A DNA stretch of 64,000 nucleotides from Acidobacteriaceae bacterium (GCA_003151155.1 PLWX01000256.1:1-64000); one strand, 5' to 3'; shown: positions 16,468-25,275, numbered from the stretch's first letter. The notes: generated by a model not told the origin, from the letters alone. Numbers and translations are program-made.

Positions 16468-17056
16468 TTTCGTCTCCGAGGAGGAAGAACTTTTCTCCGC
16501 TCAACACGGCACTCAGGAAATGATTCCCGCCGCGCAATTTCGCTTTGAATTCAGAACTACTGTACAAGGTAGGATTCACCGGGCGAGCCAGTATCTTTTC
16601 CGCCTCGGCAAATGGCTCGACCAGTTGTTCCAATTCGATCTTACCGACGATCATCACATCAACGTCGCTTGCTGCGTTGTCGTCCTGGCGGGCTACAGAT
16701 CCATATACGAAAGCAGTCTCGATCTGTTTCGCAAATGGCTCGAGCGCCATTCGGAGCACTTGGAACGCGCCCACCGTTTTACTAACGATGGCCCGCAGTT
16801 CGGGAAAAATGGGATTGTCCCGGTTCGCCCGGTAAAAAACCTGGTTCCCTACTTCGGAGCGTTGAACCAGTCCAGCATCGAGTAGCTTCCGAACCTCGCG
16901 CTGCACCGCGCCCACTCCAGCAGCCGCGATCTGCCGCCGGATCTGCTGGAAATAGAAAGCCTCGTCCGGCCTCCCATAGAGTAGGCCGAGGATTTCTCCG
17001 CGTGTCTTACCGAACAGAAGATCGGCAACTTTGCTGTCCACGAGAGTTGTACCCAT
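16406..17056 (-). CDS. Winged-helix/nucleotidyltransferase (MNT) fusion, probable antitoxin and autoregulator
   Basis: A 216-residue two-domain protein. Residues about 10-75 form a winged helix (TRGEILGLLYGRPDEAFYFQ, GVGAVQREVRKLLDAGLV), and about 95-190 a minimal nucleotidyltransferase with the signature VYGSVARQDDNAASDVDVMI (G-S, then D-V-D). In HEPN/MNT systems the MNT partner AMPylates or binds the HEPN toxin; the fused winged helix would let it repress its own promoter. Paired palindromes overlap its start codon and -10 box. The predicted transcript is nearly leaderless. The pair sits between cdsA and dxr in the same orientation. Confidence 0.82.
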   Translation of the reverse strand: MGTTLVDSKVADLLFGKTRGEILGLLYGRPDEAFYFQQIRRQIAAAGVGAVQREVRKLLDAGLVQRSEVGNQVFYRANRDNPIFPELRAIVSKTVGAFQVLRMALEPFAKQIETAFVYGSVARQDDNAASDVDVMIVGKIELEQLVEPFAEAEKILARPVNPTLYSSSEFKAKLRGGNHFLSAVLSGEKFFLLGDESELRAIREERVDRRGADKRR

Positions 17057-17094
17057 AACAGGTACAATTGTACCCTAAATAGGTACAAAGGCAA
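17049..17094 (-). promoter_or_regulatory. Promoter and paired operators of the HEPN/MNT module
   Basis: Two 17-bp inverted repeats of form GTACC-N7-GGTAC lie at 17049-17065 and 17070-17086, centres 21 bp apart (two helical turns), with 14 of 17 bases shared. The first covers the ATG at 17056. On the minus strand TTGCCT (17089-17094), a 16-bp spacer and TACAAT (17067-17072) form a plausible sigma-70 promoter. That places the transcription start only about 4 bases before the ATG. Operator function is inferred from symmetry. Confidence 0.65.
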
Positions 17095-17105
17095 ATTGAA
17101 TCTTG

Positions 17106-18002
17106 CTAGCGAATGAATTCGAACAGAACCAGTGCGACTGGGGCCGCGAACAGCAGGGCGTCGATGCGATCGAGGATGCCGCCGTGGCCGGGGAGCATGG
17201 TGCCGGAGTCCTTCACGTTCGCACCGCGCTTGATGAGGGACTCGACGAGATCGCCGAGTTGGGCGGCGATGTTGAGCAGGATGGCAAAAACGAAGATCAG
17301 TCTGCCACCGAGGAGAGGCGGAGCCAAATCTGCACCGAGATCGGCGGGGTAAGGCGGGAGATTCCCGTGGAGCAAGTGTTGAATTGCAGGAGCGAAGTGT
17401 GTAAGCGCCGAACACGCAATCACGCTGCCGACAACAGAGCCGAGAGCCCCTTCCCAAGTCTTGTTAGGGCTGATACGCGGGGACATCTTGTGCTTCCCGA
17501 TCGCTTTTCCGGTATACATCGCGACGATGTCGCCGGCCCATACCGCGAAGAAGGTGAAAATCAGCGGGTACCAAGACCTTTGCTGCAGCAATGCGACCGC
17601 GAGCATGGGAATCGCGATGTAAAAGGGTCCGAATCCAGACATAGCGGCAGACGGGAAGGCGGTCTTGAGTTCCTCGCAGCGCATCGCCGCAACCAGAAAT
17701 AAGAAAGCCCAGCACATCACAAGAACGGCAATAACAGCGGAGACGCTTTCCTTGATTTGGATCGACTGACGATAGAACACGTACGAAGACATTGATGCCG
17801 TTAACAAGAATGGGATCATCGCGCACGCGTACGTCAGCCACCGTATCGGCTTCACCCCGTACGCTTCCACCAAATCCAAATACTCTTTCAACGCCAGCAG
17901 CGCGACCGCGCCTACAAGCAGCGTGAACAGCCAGCTAGGAGCTTTGAAGACGGCGAGCAGGACGAGTGGAATAAGGACGAGAGCGGTGAGGATGCGCTTC
18001 AT
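17106..18002 (-). CDS. cdsA: Phosphatidate cytidylyltransferase
   Basis: A 298-residue polytopic membrane enzyme that makes CDP-diacylglycerol. The C-terminal signature is present as SLIKRGANVKDSGTMLPGHG followed by GILDRIDAL, preceded by SPNKTWEGALG. Eight or so hydrophobic segments are visible from residue 5 onward. ATG 18002 lies four bases after the uppS stop; a longer frame to 18104 would overlap uppS. Gene order uppS-cdsA-dxr-rseP is widely conserved, here interrupted after cdsA by the HEPN/MNT pair. Confidence 0.96.
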   Translation of the reverse strand: MKRILTALVLIPLVLLAVFKAPSWLFTLLVGAVALLALKEYLDLVEAYGVKPIRWLTYACAMIPFLLTASMSSYVFYRQSIQIKESVSAVIAVLVMCWAFLFLVAAMRCEELKTAFPSAAMSGFGPFYIAIPMLAVALLQQRSWYPLIFTFFAVWAGDIVAMYTGKAIGKHKMSPRISPNKTWEGALGSVVGSVIACSALTHFAPAIQHLLHGNLPPYPADLGADLAPPLLGGRLIFVFAILLNIAAQLGDLVESLIKRGANVKDSGTMLPGHGGILDRIDALLFAAPVALVLFEFIR

Positions 18003-18006
18003 CGCT

Positions 18007-18804
18007 TCAGGCGGGCTGCACAGACGGAGGATGAATGGCGTGGATGCCACCGAAGCGGCGTTCGCGTGTCTGGAATTCGGCGATGGCTTCGAGCAATTTG
18101 ACACCGTTGAAGTCGGGCCAGAGCGCGTCGGTCACGAAAATTTCGGAGTACGCGGCCTGCCACAGCAAGAAGTTGCTGAGACGCATTTCGCCACTCGTGC
18201 GAACGAGCAAATCGAGTTCCGGCAGATGGCTGGTGTAGAGGTGCTGCTCGATGGCTTCTTCGTCGATTTCGGCGTGGTTGCCGTTGCGGCGGGACTGGGC
18301 CAGAATTGAATTCACGGCATCGACAATTTCGGATCGCCCACCGTAGTTGATCGCAAAGGTCAGGATCAGCCCGGTGTTGCTGGCGGTTTCAGCAATCGCC
18401 CAATCCATGCGCTCCTGGACTTCGGCAGGCAGTTCCCTCCAGCGTCCAATGAATTGCACACGGACGTTGTGCTCCTGGAAGGCGGGCATCTCGATCTTCA
18501 AATAGCGGCGCAACAGTCCCATCAGAAACGAGGTTTCTGTCTTCGGGCGACGCAGCCAATTTTCTACCGAAAAGGCGTACAGGGTAAGGGCAGGTAATCC
18601 AATGCGCGAGGCGCACTGCACGGTATTGCGAACGGCGAAGACCCCCGAGCGGTGCCCGGCGATGCGCGGCAAATGGCGGCGCTTGGCCCAGCGGCCGTTA
18701 CCGTCCATGATGATCGCGATGTGCTGGGGGAACCTTGCTGGATCGAGCCGCGAATAAAGTTCCGCTTCTTTATGGCTCAGTCCGGCAGGAATGGATGAAC
18801 GCAC
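18007..18804 (-). CDS. uppS: Undecaprenyl diphosphate synthase
   Basis: A 265-residue cis-prenyltransferase that makes the lipid carrier for peptidoglycan. HIAIIMDGNGRWAKRR holds the catalytic Asp (residue 34 from this start), then GHRSG, LYAFSVENWLRR, FAINYGGRSEI and LLVRTSGEMRLSNFLLWQ, which is the standard order. I chose GTG 18804 because GAGG lies five bases upstream and it gives the normal family length; the frame extends to 18891 with no homology. First gene of the isoprenoid/envelope run. Confidence 0.95.
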   Translation of the reverse strand: MRSSIPAGLSHKEAELYSRLDPARFPQHIAIIMDGNGRWAKRRHLPRIAGHRSGVFAVRNTVQCASRIGLPALTLYAFSVENWLRRPKTETSFLMGLLRRYLKIEMPAFQEHNVRVQFIGRWRELPAEVQERMDWAIAETASNTGLILTFAINYGGRSEIVDAVNSILAQSRRNGNHAEIDEEAIEQHLYTSHLPELDLLVRTSGEMRLSNFLLWQAAYSEIFVTDALWPDFNGVKLLEAIAEFQTRERRFGGIHAIHPPSVQPA

Positions 18805-18984
18805 GCCTACCTCGCAGAAAACATTGACGCTACCACAGCGTAGTACAAGATGCAAAGAAGTGCAGGGGCGGGCATAGTACCAATGATTCACCTTCGGGAA
18901 TTCTCGGTGGCTGGCGATTCGTATAATAGGAATTAACCAAAGAAACAGAACCTTTTCGGGGATTTTCCATCTAAGTACCCAGCA

Positions 18985-19314
18985 ATGCAGATGACGCCTT
19001 CAGTCCGCGGTTCGCAGTTGCGCTTATGGTCGGCGCTGCTGTGCATGCTCGCTGTGTTCGTGGTGAGCGGCGTTCAGGTTGCGCACTGGGACACACAGCG
19101 ACTCGCTAAGACCGCAACGCTGCAGTCTGCCCAGACCACGGACGGGCTTTGTCCGATCTGCTATTCGGTTCCGGTCGGCCATGGCGCCGCTCCGACCACG
19201 ATCACCCCAATTCAACTCGACGGCACGCCCACCGTCGCCACCGTCGCTCGCCAGAGCGAGGGCATTCAGCCTGAGTTCCACCTCCACATTCGACCGCCGC
19301 CCGCCATCGCCTAG
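18985..19314 (+). CDS. Small DUF2946-like membrane/periplasmic protein with CPIC motif
   Basis: A 109-residue protein with one N-terminal hydrophobic segment (LWSALLCMLAVFVVSGVQVAH) followed by a CPIC motif (DGLCPICYSVPVGHG) and a Pro-rich end (IRPPPAIA). This layout resembles DUF2946 proteins, often found beside TonB receptors and copper genes. A candidate -10 box TATAAT lies at 18922-18927. The TonB receptor starts 50 bases downstream, so the two are likely co-expressed. Metal-related function is a guess from the Cys pair and context. Confidence 0.65.
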   Translation: MQMTPSVRGSQLRLWSALLCMLAVFVVSGVQVAHWDTQRLAKTATLQSAQTTDGLCPICYSVPVGHGAAPTTITPIQLDGTPTVATVARQSEGIQPEFHLHIRPPPAIA

Positions 19315-19364
19315 TCATCCGGTAGTCGATTTCAAAAAGCTAAATCTATGTGGAGGTCACGACT

Positions 19365-21914
19365 ATGCGTGTATGCGCATCGCCATTTTTTTCTATTCTG
19401 TTCGTTCTCGTTGCAGCCTCATTTTTAATTGCAGAAGGTCCAGAGACGGGTGCCGGCCAATCCGCGGGCGGAAACTCCGGCTCCATCCAGGGAACCGTCG
19501 CTGATCCCACCGGAGCGGTGGTCCCCAACGCAACGGTGACGATCAAGAACCCGGTCAGCGGCTACACCGCGAATGCAACCACCGGCAATGACGGCGGCTA
19601 TGTTTTCCGAAACGTTCCATTTGCGAATTATCATGTGTCCTCCAGCGCGAAAGGATTCACCGGCGCCTCCGCCGATGCGCGGGTACATTCCAACGTACCG
19701 GTGGCGTTGAACCTGACCCTGCAGATCGCATCCGCAAACACCACGGTCGAAGTGCAAGCCGATGCCGGAGACCTCGTTGAATCGACCTCGGTGCAACACA
19801 CCGATATCGATCGCGGGCTGATCGACAAGCTCCCGGTGGAATCTTCTTCGTCGCAGCTAAGCTCGGTGATCACGCTTTCGACGCCTGGCATTACCGCTGA
19901 TTCCAACGGACAATTTCACCCGCTGGGTGAGCATGCCGACACTTCCTTCTCGCTCGACAACCAGTCGATGACCGATCAGCAGAGCAAGATTTTCTCGAAC
20001 CAGATCTCGACGGATGCGATCCAGTCGATGGAAGTTATCGAGGGTGTGGCTCCGGCGGAGTTCGGTGATAAAACTTCGCTCGTCGTCCGGGTTGCCACCC
20101 GGTCGGGACTTGGAGTTCACCAGCCCACCGGCTCCATCTCCAGTTCTTACGGCTCCTTTGGAACCAGTACCGGCGCATTCGACATCCTGCAGGGCAATGA
20201 CACGATCGGAAACTTCTTTTCGGTCAACGGCATGAATAGCGGGCGTTTTCTCGACACTCCGGAATTCACTCCGTTGCACGCGCGAGGGAATTCCGAGAGC
20301 GGCTTCGACCGCTTTGACTGGCAGGCTTCGTCAAAGGACGTGCTGCACCTGAACCTGGGTTACACCCGATCTTGGTTTCAGATTCCAAATACCTATGATC
20401 AGCAGTTCGCGCAAAGTGTTCCGCAAGACCAGCGGCAGGAAATCAAGAGCACCAACATTGCGCCGGGATGGACCCACACCATCAACAACAACACCCTGAT
20501 CACAAGCACCGCATGGTTTCGGCAAGACCAAATCGGCTACTACCCAAGCAGCGATACCTTCGCCGATCAACCGGCCACTCTCAGCCAATCACGCCGACTG
20601 ACGAACACCGGCGTGCGTTCCGATGTTTCGTATGTCAAAGGCATTCACAACTTCAAAGCGGGCGCGCAGTTTGAGCACACCTTGCTGGGTGAGAGCTTCG
20701 CCTTCGGACTGACGGATCCCAACTTCAATGTCCCGGGCAGTCCCACTTTCGACGCTGGCCTTCTTCCGTATGACCTCACCCGTGGAGGTTCACTGTTTCA
20801 CTTTGTCGGTCACGGTGATATACGCGAAGAGTCCATCTACGCGCAGGACACCGTCACTCTCGGCAAGTGGACGCTCAATCTCGGCGTGCGCGGCGACAAC
20901 TACAACGGACTCTCGCAAGGCCGCTTGCTGCAACCGCGGCTGGGGGCGGCCTATAACGTGGCGAAGACGCACACCGTGCTTCGTGCTTCGTTCGGGCGCT
21001 TCTTCGAAACGCCGTACAACGAGAATCTCGTGCTCAGCAGTTCCACTGGCGCTGGCGGACTGGCGACCAATGGGGCTGTGGCGTACGGACAACAACCTAT
21101 CGAGCCAGGACACCGCACGCAATATAACGTCGGCCTGGAACAGGCGATTGGGAAATTTGCCGTCGTCGATGCTGAATACTTCTGGAAACACTCGAAGAAC
21201 GCTTTCGACTTCGACACGCTTTTCAACACTCCGCTCGCCTTCCCGATCGAATGGAAGCAATCGAAGATCGATGGCTTCTCCTCGCGCATCAGTTTGCCGA
21301 CGTATCACGGGATCACGGCCTACACCGTACTCAGTCATACCCGTGCCCGGTTTTTCGCTCCCGAGAATGGAGGCCTGATCTTCAATTCGCCGCTCGCCAC
21401 CGGCCCATTCCGCATCGACCACGACCAGGCGTTTGGAGCATCGACGAACGTGCAGTATCAGCCGAAGAAAAACGCTCCCTGGACTTCCTTTACCTGGCGG
21501 TATGACAGCGGCGAAGTTGCGGGCGCCATTCCCGATTACGCCTCTGCCCTTGCACTGACAGGGGATCAGCAGGCGCAGATGGGACTCTACTGCGGAAATG
21601 TCTTCGCTACCCCGACCTCGCCGATCAGCCCGTCCTGTCCGGTGAACCAGTTGGGAGCGACGCGAGTTCGAATCCCTGCTGCTGGCACGGAGAACGATGA
21701 CACCAATCCTCCAAGGATCGCGCCGCGCAACATTCTTGATCTCGGCTTGGGATGGGACAACATTCTTCGCAAAGACCGCTACAAGACCAATCTCACATTT
21801 ACCGTTGCCAACCTGACGAACAAGGAAGCGCTCTATAACTTCCTGTCGACATTCAGCGGGACGCATTTCATTCCACCCCGCTCTTACACTGCGCAACTCT
21901 CGCTGCGCTTCTAG
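19365..21914 (+). CDS. TonB-dependent outer-membrane receptor with N-terminal carboxypeptidase-regulatory-like domain
   Basis: An 849-residue outer-membrane protein. After a signal peptide (FFSILFVLVAASFLIAEG) comes a CarboxypepD_reg domain (IQGTVADPTGAVVPNATVTI ... YVFRNVPFANYHVSS, about residues 45-125), then a plug (LPVESSSSQLSSVITLSTPG; FSLDNQSMTDQQSK) and a long beta-barrel ending in SYTAQLSLRF, the terminal aromatic expected for barrel assembly. Oar-like receptors of this type are numerous in Acidobacteriota. GGAGG at 19352-19356 lies eight bases before the ATG. Substrate unknown; a metal is suggested only by the DUF2946-like neighbour. Confidence 0.92.
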   Translation: MRVCASPFFSILFVLVAASFLIAEGPETGAGQSAGGNSGSIQGTVADPTGAVVPNATVTIKNPVSGYTANATTGNDGGYVFRNVPFANYHVSSSAKGFTGASADARVHSNVPVALNLTLQIASANTTVEVQADAGDLVESTSVQHTDIDRGLIDKLPVESSSSQLSSVITLSTPGITADSNGQFHPLGEHADTSFSLDNQSMTDQQSKIFSNQISTDAIQSMEVIEGVAPAEFGDKTSLVVRVATRSGLGVHQPTGSISSSYGSFGTSTGAFDILQGNDTIGNFFSVNGMNSGRFLDTPEFTPLHARGNSESGFDRFDWQASSKDVLHLNLGYTRSWFQIPNTYDQQFAQSVPQDQRQEIKSTNIAPGWTHTINNNTLITSTAWFRQDQIGYYPSSDTFADQPATLSQSRRLTNTGVRSDVSYVKGIHNFKAGAQFEHTLLGESFAFGLTDPNFNVPGSPTFDAGLLPYDLTRGGSLFHFVGHGDIREESIYAQDTVTLGKWTLNLGVRGDNYNGLSQGRLLQPRLGAAYNVAKTHTVLRASFGRFFETPYNENLVLSSSTGAGGLATNGAVAYGQQPIEPGHRTQYNVGLEQAIGKFAVVDAEYFWKHSKNAFDFDTLFNTPLAFPIEWKQSKIDGFSSRISLPTYHGITAYTVLSHTRARFFAPENGGLIFNSPLATGPFRIDHDQAFGASTNVQYQPKKNAPWTSFTWRYDSGEVAGAIPDYASALALTGDQQAQMGLYCGNVFATPTSPISPSCPVNQLGATRVRIPAAGTENDDTNPPRIAPRNILDLGLGWDNILRKDRYKTNLTFTVANLTNKEALYNFLSTFSGTHFIPPRSYTAQLSLRF

Positions 21915-21931
21915 CGATGAGCGTAAACGCG

Positions 21932-21960
21932 AAAGCCGAGGCGCGTTGCCTCGGCTTTTC
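21932..21960. terminator. Bidirectional rho-independent terminator
   Basis: Stem AAAGCCGAGGC (21932-21942) / GCCTCGGCTTT (21948-21958) with TTTT on the plus side and a complementary A-run serving the minus strand. It separates the receptor from the converging XRE regulator. Confidence 0.85.
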
Positions 21961-22013
21961 CCGTTGAAAGTGGTTGGTTGGTCGACGGAGCGAGAGCTTG
22001 TGCTGCTCGAACC

Positions 22014-22553
22014 CTACGCGGTCCTTCTCGGCCGCATTGTGATTTCACGAACCTGGTTCAAAATCGTGGAAAGCTGCATGCCGTTCAACCGTTCACACAA
22101 CGGCATCAGTTCCGCCAAAAATGGATCGGTGGTAAGCTCGCGCACCTGATCTTCGCGGCTTGGCTGCCCGCCGGTCAAAAGATCGGGAAGTGTAACTTCC
22201 AGCGCCTTGGCAAGCCGCTCGAGAGACGAGAGAGTGGGGGTCGCTTTCTCATTCTCGATCTTCGAGACGTAGGTTCGAGGTACCTGCATGCGCATCGCAA
22301 GTTGGCGCTGGCTGAGCCCTGAACGTTGCCGGAGGGTGCGGATCGAAAGTGCAATGTGGAGATCCGAACGCGATGAAGGCGATGGAACGGAAACAACAGG
22401 TTGGGGCGGCGCGATCACCTGTTCCGGCTCTTCCGGATCGAGTGAATAGCGGCATTTACGGCAAAGATTGTTGTTGGTCCGGAATTGGACGAGGGTGCAT
22501 TTGTCGCATCGAACCACTTCCCTAGAGTCAACGGGTGCGAGCGTCGTGGCCAT
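22014..22553 (-). CDS. XRE-family regulator with N-terminal zinc-ribbon-like motif
   Basis: A 179-residue protein. Residues 16-38 (CDKCTLVQF...LCRKCRYSL) form two CxxC pairs likely to bind zinc, and residues about 70-125 an XRE helix-turn-helix (IRTLRQRSGLSQRQLAMRMQ, PRTYVSKIENEKATPTLSSL). The Pro-rich linker between them (VIAPPQPVVSVPSPSS) is probably disordered. It is divergent from the HD gene and convergent with the TonB receptor. Target genes cannot be read from the sequence. A similar architecture with zinc ribbon ahead of XRE is uncommon but not unique. Confidence 0.88.
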   Translation of the reverse strand: MATTLAPVDSREVVRCDKCTLVQFRTNNNLCRKCRYSLDPEEPEQVIAPPQPVVSVPSPSSRSDLHIALSIRTLRQRSGLSQRQLAMRMQVPRTYVSKIENEKATPTLSSLERLAKALEVTLPDLLTGGQPSREDQVRELTTDPFLAELMPLCERLNGMQLSTILNQVREITMRPRRTA

Positions 22554-22684
22554 CAGGTTGTGGAAGATGCCAGAGCGGTAACATCTTCAGCCACTTACAC
22601 GATTTTTGTGATGAGCAGCTTTGCGTAATTTGAAGGATAAGACCCTTCTCTGTCAAGATATTTTCCAAAGAAAGACTAGAAGCA

Positions 22685-22699
22685 CCGGACAAAGTCCGG
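22685..22699 (+). other. Small perfect hairpin upstream of HD gene
   Basis: CCGGAC-AAA-GTCCGG forms a 6-bp stem with a 3-base loop about 30 bases before the HD-protein start. It might influence leader stability. It does not match a riboswitch class I can recall. Confidence 0.35.
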
Positions 22700-22730
22700 A
22701 GATACCCGGCGAAACGAGGAAAAAATCGGC

Positions 22731-23318
22731 ATGACTCGCGAAGATGCGTGGGGGTTACTAACTGAGTTCACCCAGTCAGAAAGTTTGCGCAAACATGCGC
22801 TGGCTGTGGAAGCGTGCGTTCGCGCTTATGCCAAGAAATTCGGCGAGGACGAAAACACCTGGGCGCTCGTCGGACTCATCCACGACTTCGATTACGAGAA
22901 ATATCCGAGTCTTGAGGACCATCCCTATCGCGGGAACGAGATCCTCGCCCAGCGGGGCTGGCCGGAAGAAGTTCGTAGAGCGATCATGTCGCATGCCGAG
23001 TATACCGGCGTGAAGCGCGAGTCGAAGCTGGAGAAGACGCTGTTTGCCTGCGACGAGCTCGCCGGCTTCCTCACCGCTACCGCTCTCGTCAAGCCAGGTA
23101 AGTCATTGGCCGAAGTGGAAGCGAAGGGCGTGCGCAAGAAAATGAAGGACAAGGCCTTCGCGCGCAGTGTGAACCGTGATGACATTGTGAATGGCGCGGC
23201 AGAGCTAGGCGTGGATCTCGAGGAGCACATTGCCTTCTGTATCGATGCGATGAAAGGCGTGGCGAAAGAGTTAGGACTGGAAGGAACTCCGCCACCTTCA
23301 CCTCAGCCGCTGGCTTAG
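22731..23318 (+). CDS. HD-domain phosphohydrolase-like protein
   Basis: A 195-residue HD-superfamily protein. The metal-binding residues are visible in order: SLRKHALAVEACVRAYA (His), GLIHDFDYEKYPS (His-Asp), EDHPYRGNEIL, IMSHAEYTG (His) and FACDELAGFL (Asp). Such proteins hydrolyse phosphoesters of nucleotides or related metabolites; the substrate here is unknown. A GAGG site is present about a dozen bases upstream, rather far. Its end overlaps by four bases the end of the converging VWA gene. Confidence 0.88.
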   Translation: MTREDAWGLLTEFTQSESLRKHALAVEACVRAYAKKFGEDENTWALVGLIHDFDYEKYPSLEDHPYRGNEILAQRGWPEEVRRAIMSHAEYTGVKRESKLEKTLFACDELAGFLTATALVKPGKSLAEVEAKGVRKKMKDKAFARSVNRDDIVNGAAELGVDLEEHIAFCIDAMKGVAKELGLEGTPPPSPQPLA

Positions 23319-24211
23319 TGTCCGGCTGCGCTGCAAGGCGCGAGCGCAGCGGGTGCCACGACTTTACCCCCTGCGATTTTTCTACGGTCTACTTCCACCC
23401 GCAGAGGCATCGGCTTGTCCTGTCCGTCTTGGTCGGTTTCCAACTGGTAGACGTTGCTGTATTGCGCATAGCTGTGGGTAAAGCTGGCGACCGCTGCATC
23501 GATTTGAGGAAGGCTGATCACAACCCCGCTCGCCGTAGCGTCCACGACCAGGGGGACGAGGAAAGCTCCGCCGGAAGCATCGGCCAGTTCGACAAACGGC
23601 TGCATTCCTCCTGCATTGGTTGCAGGAAGAGCCACGACAAACAAACGCACTCCTGAGTTAGCGAGACGTTGACGCACCTCAGCTGCAGCAGTCTTGCTGC
23701 CGTTGTCAGGAGAATCGGTAAATACCACCACAGCATCGCCACGATGCATGGCAACTCGCGTCATCCCCGCCACCACCGCGTCGTACACCGCATTCCTCTT
23801 TTCGTCGCTTACTGGAGGTCCAACCGCAAAAGGATCTCCGGAACGGCCGTCGATCACCGCCGAGAGATCCGCGGCGAACGATCCAGCCATTACCGTGCCC
23901 GGAGCCGTAGAACTGACCGCGGCAGCCAGACGCTTCGCCATCTCTAGCTTCAGCGACTCGCCCATCGAACCGGTGCGAGAAACCAGCAGCAGCGTGCTGT
24001 GAGGAAACACGCCATAACTCATCGCTGCGATATTCACATTCTGATTTTTGACGTGAACTTTGAAATCGCCGGGAGCGAGGCCGCTCACCGCATTTCCACC
24101 CTGGTCAAGGACGGTTAGCTGCACGATCGCCGGACCGCATCCCCGCGCTGCTGCCGCTGGAATGGAGGTAGCCGTCGCCAATATCAGGAGACCCGCACCT
24201 GCCCTTAACAT
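23315..24211 (-). CDS. Secreted VWFA-related protein with degenerate MIDAS
   Basis: A 298-residue exported protein of the VWFA-related kind abundant in Acidobacteriota. After the signal peptide comes a short beta domain (IVQLTVLDQGGNAVSGLAPG), then the VWA fold (TLLLVSRTGSMGESLKLEMA ... VVFTDSPDNGS). The metal-ion-dependent adhesion site, normally DxSxS, reads SRTGS here, so the first Asp is missing; the later TDG is TDS. Metal-dependent binding is therefore doubtful. A broken paralogue with an intact DASGS motif lies just upstream at 24337-25275. Confidence 0.82.
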   Translation of the reverse strand: MLRAGAGLLILATATSIPAAAARGCGPAIVQLTVLDQGGNAVSGLAPGDFKVHVKNQNVNIAAMSYGVFPHSTLLLVSRTGSMGESLKLEMAKRLAAAVSSTAPGTVMAGSFAADLSAVIDGRSGDPFAVGPPVSDEKRNAVYDAVVAGMTRVAMHRGDAVVVFTDSPDNGSKTAAAEVRQRLANSGVRLFVVALPATNAGGMQPFVELADASGGAFLVPLVVDATASGVVISLPQIDAAVASFTHSYAQYSNVYQLETDQDGQDKPMPLRVEVDRRKIAGGKVVAPAALAPCSAAGH

Positions 24212-24336
24212 TTCCCGAGCCCACCTTCGCCCACAGTTTCGACGATAGTACTACCGCCCAAAAACCGTGGAGCGCAGATTTAATACCTAGGTTGCAATAA
24301 AAGGTACGTCACGAAGGTAACGGGGAAATTGTGATG

Positions 24337-25275
24337 CTAACGATTCAGAGTTCCGCAAGGAAGGAGTTCGTTCGGATACGCCAGCACAAGGTGCGCCAGC
24401 TTTGGCGCAAGTTTCACATTGACCATAGCACGTTTCGAGACTGACGGGAGTAGCAGGCGGAATCCGGTTTGCTGCTTCGCGTACCACACTGTCAAGGGTT
24501 CTGTGTAGTCGAGTATCTTAAGACGATCCAATGTCGCTCCGGCATGGAGCGTATTTTGAAACACAGGGTCCCCGGCGATAACGCTGAAGACTGCTCCGCC
24601 GGATTGGATCGCCATGTCGAAAACAAACTTCTTGTTGTCTGTTAATTGCGCAGGCAAGGAGACGCAGGAACGTACACGACGAATAAACGGGTTCTCGTTT
24701 CGCGAAGTTTTCTCAGAACATCCGTAGCTGTTCGCTGGCTGTGATTGTCGCTTCCGTCGGTAATGACCACGATCGCGTCTTCGGGTGCGGTATGAGGCAC
24801 TGCACCAAGCGTAAACAGGATCGCCTCGTACAACGAGGTCCGATGTCTCTTTGACTCATTGAGCCGCTTCTCGAAAGGAGCCAGCCCCGACGAAACTACA
24901 TCCTTGCGGTCTGCAAATTCTGTGATCTTCTCATCGAAGGCCGCGATCTTCACTTCGCCTTCAGAGGGGAAATTTGGCAATCGCCAATGCGAACTCGCCC
25001 GATAACCTCCAATACCTGGACGCGGTCATGCTGCCGCTGGCGTCGAGCAGAATGTAAGTGGTGTGCGGGAAAATGCCGTAACTCAATGACTCAACCGGAA
25101 CATTCCTGCGATTCAGCATTACGTGAAAATTGCCGGACGAGATGGCTGCCGCCCGGTCCGTCGCAATCCCTGAAACTACAACAGGCAACACGTTTGTTCG
25201 GCACTCGGGAACTTGTGCATGCGCGAATACCGAAGTGAACACAATAAGCAGAATAAGAGCGTGTAGTCGTGACAT
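24337..25275 (-). pseudogene. VWFA-related gene broken by two compensating frameshifts
   Basis: Three overlapping frames make one protein-like sequence similar to the neighbour at 23315. The N-terminal part (25275-24961) has a signal peptide and intact MIDAS (LLDASGSM) and ends in FALAIAKFP. The middle part (about 24980-24642) continues with SEGEVKIAAFDEKITEF and VVITDGSDNHSQ in another frame. The C-terminal part (about 24657-24337) resumes QLTDNKKFVFDMAIQSGGAV in the first frame. The first shift is at a CCCC run near 24966-24969 (one base extra), the second near 24660 (one base missing). Repaired length would be about 312 residues, like the paralogue. A sequencing error is possible. Confidence 0.75.

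Noticed and set aside
22660..22730. Possible riboswitch upstream of the HD gene
   Set aside because: There is a small perfect hairpin and a conserved-looking purine stretch, but nothing matches the consensus of any riboswitch class I can recall.
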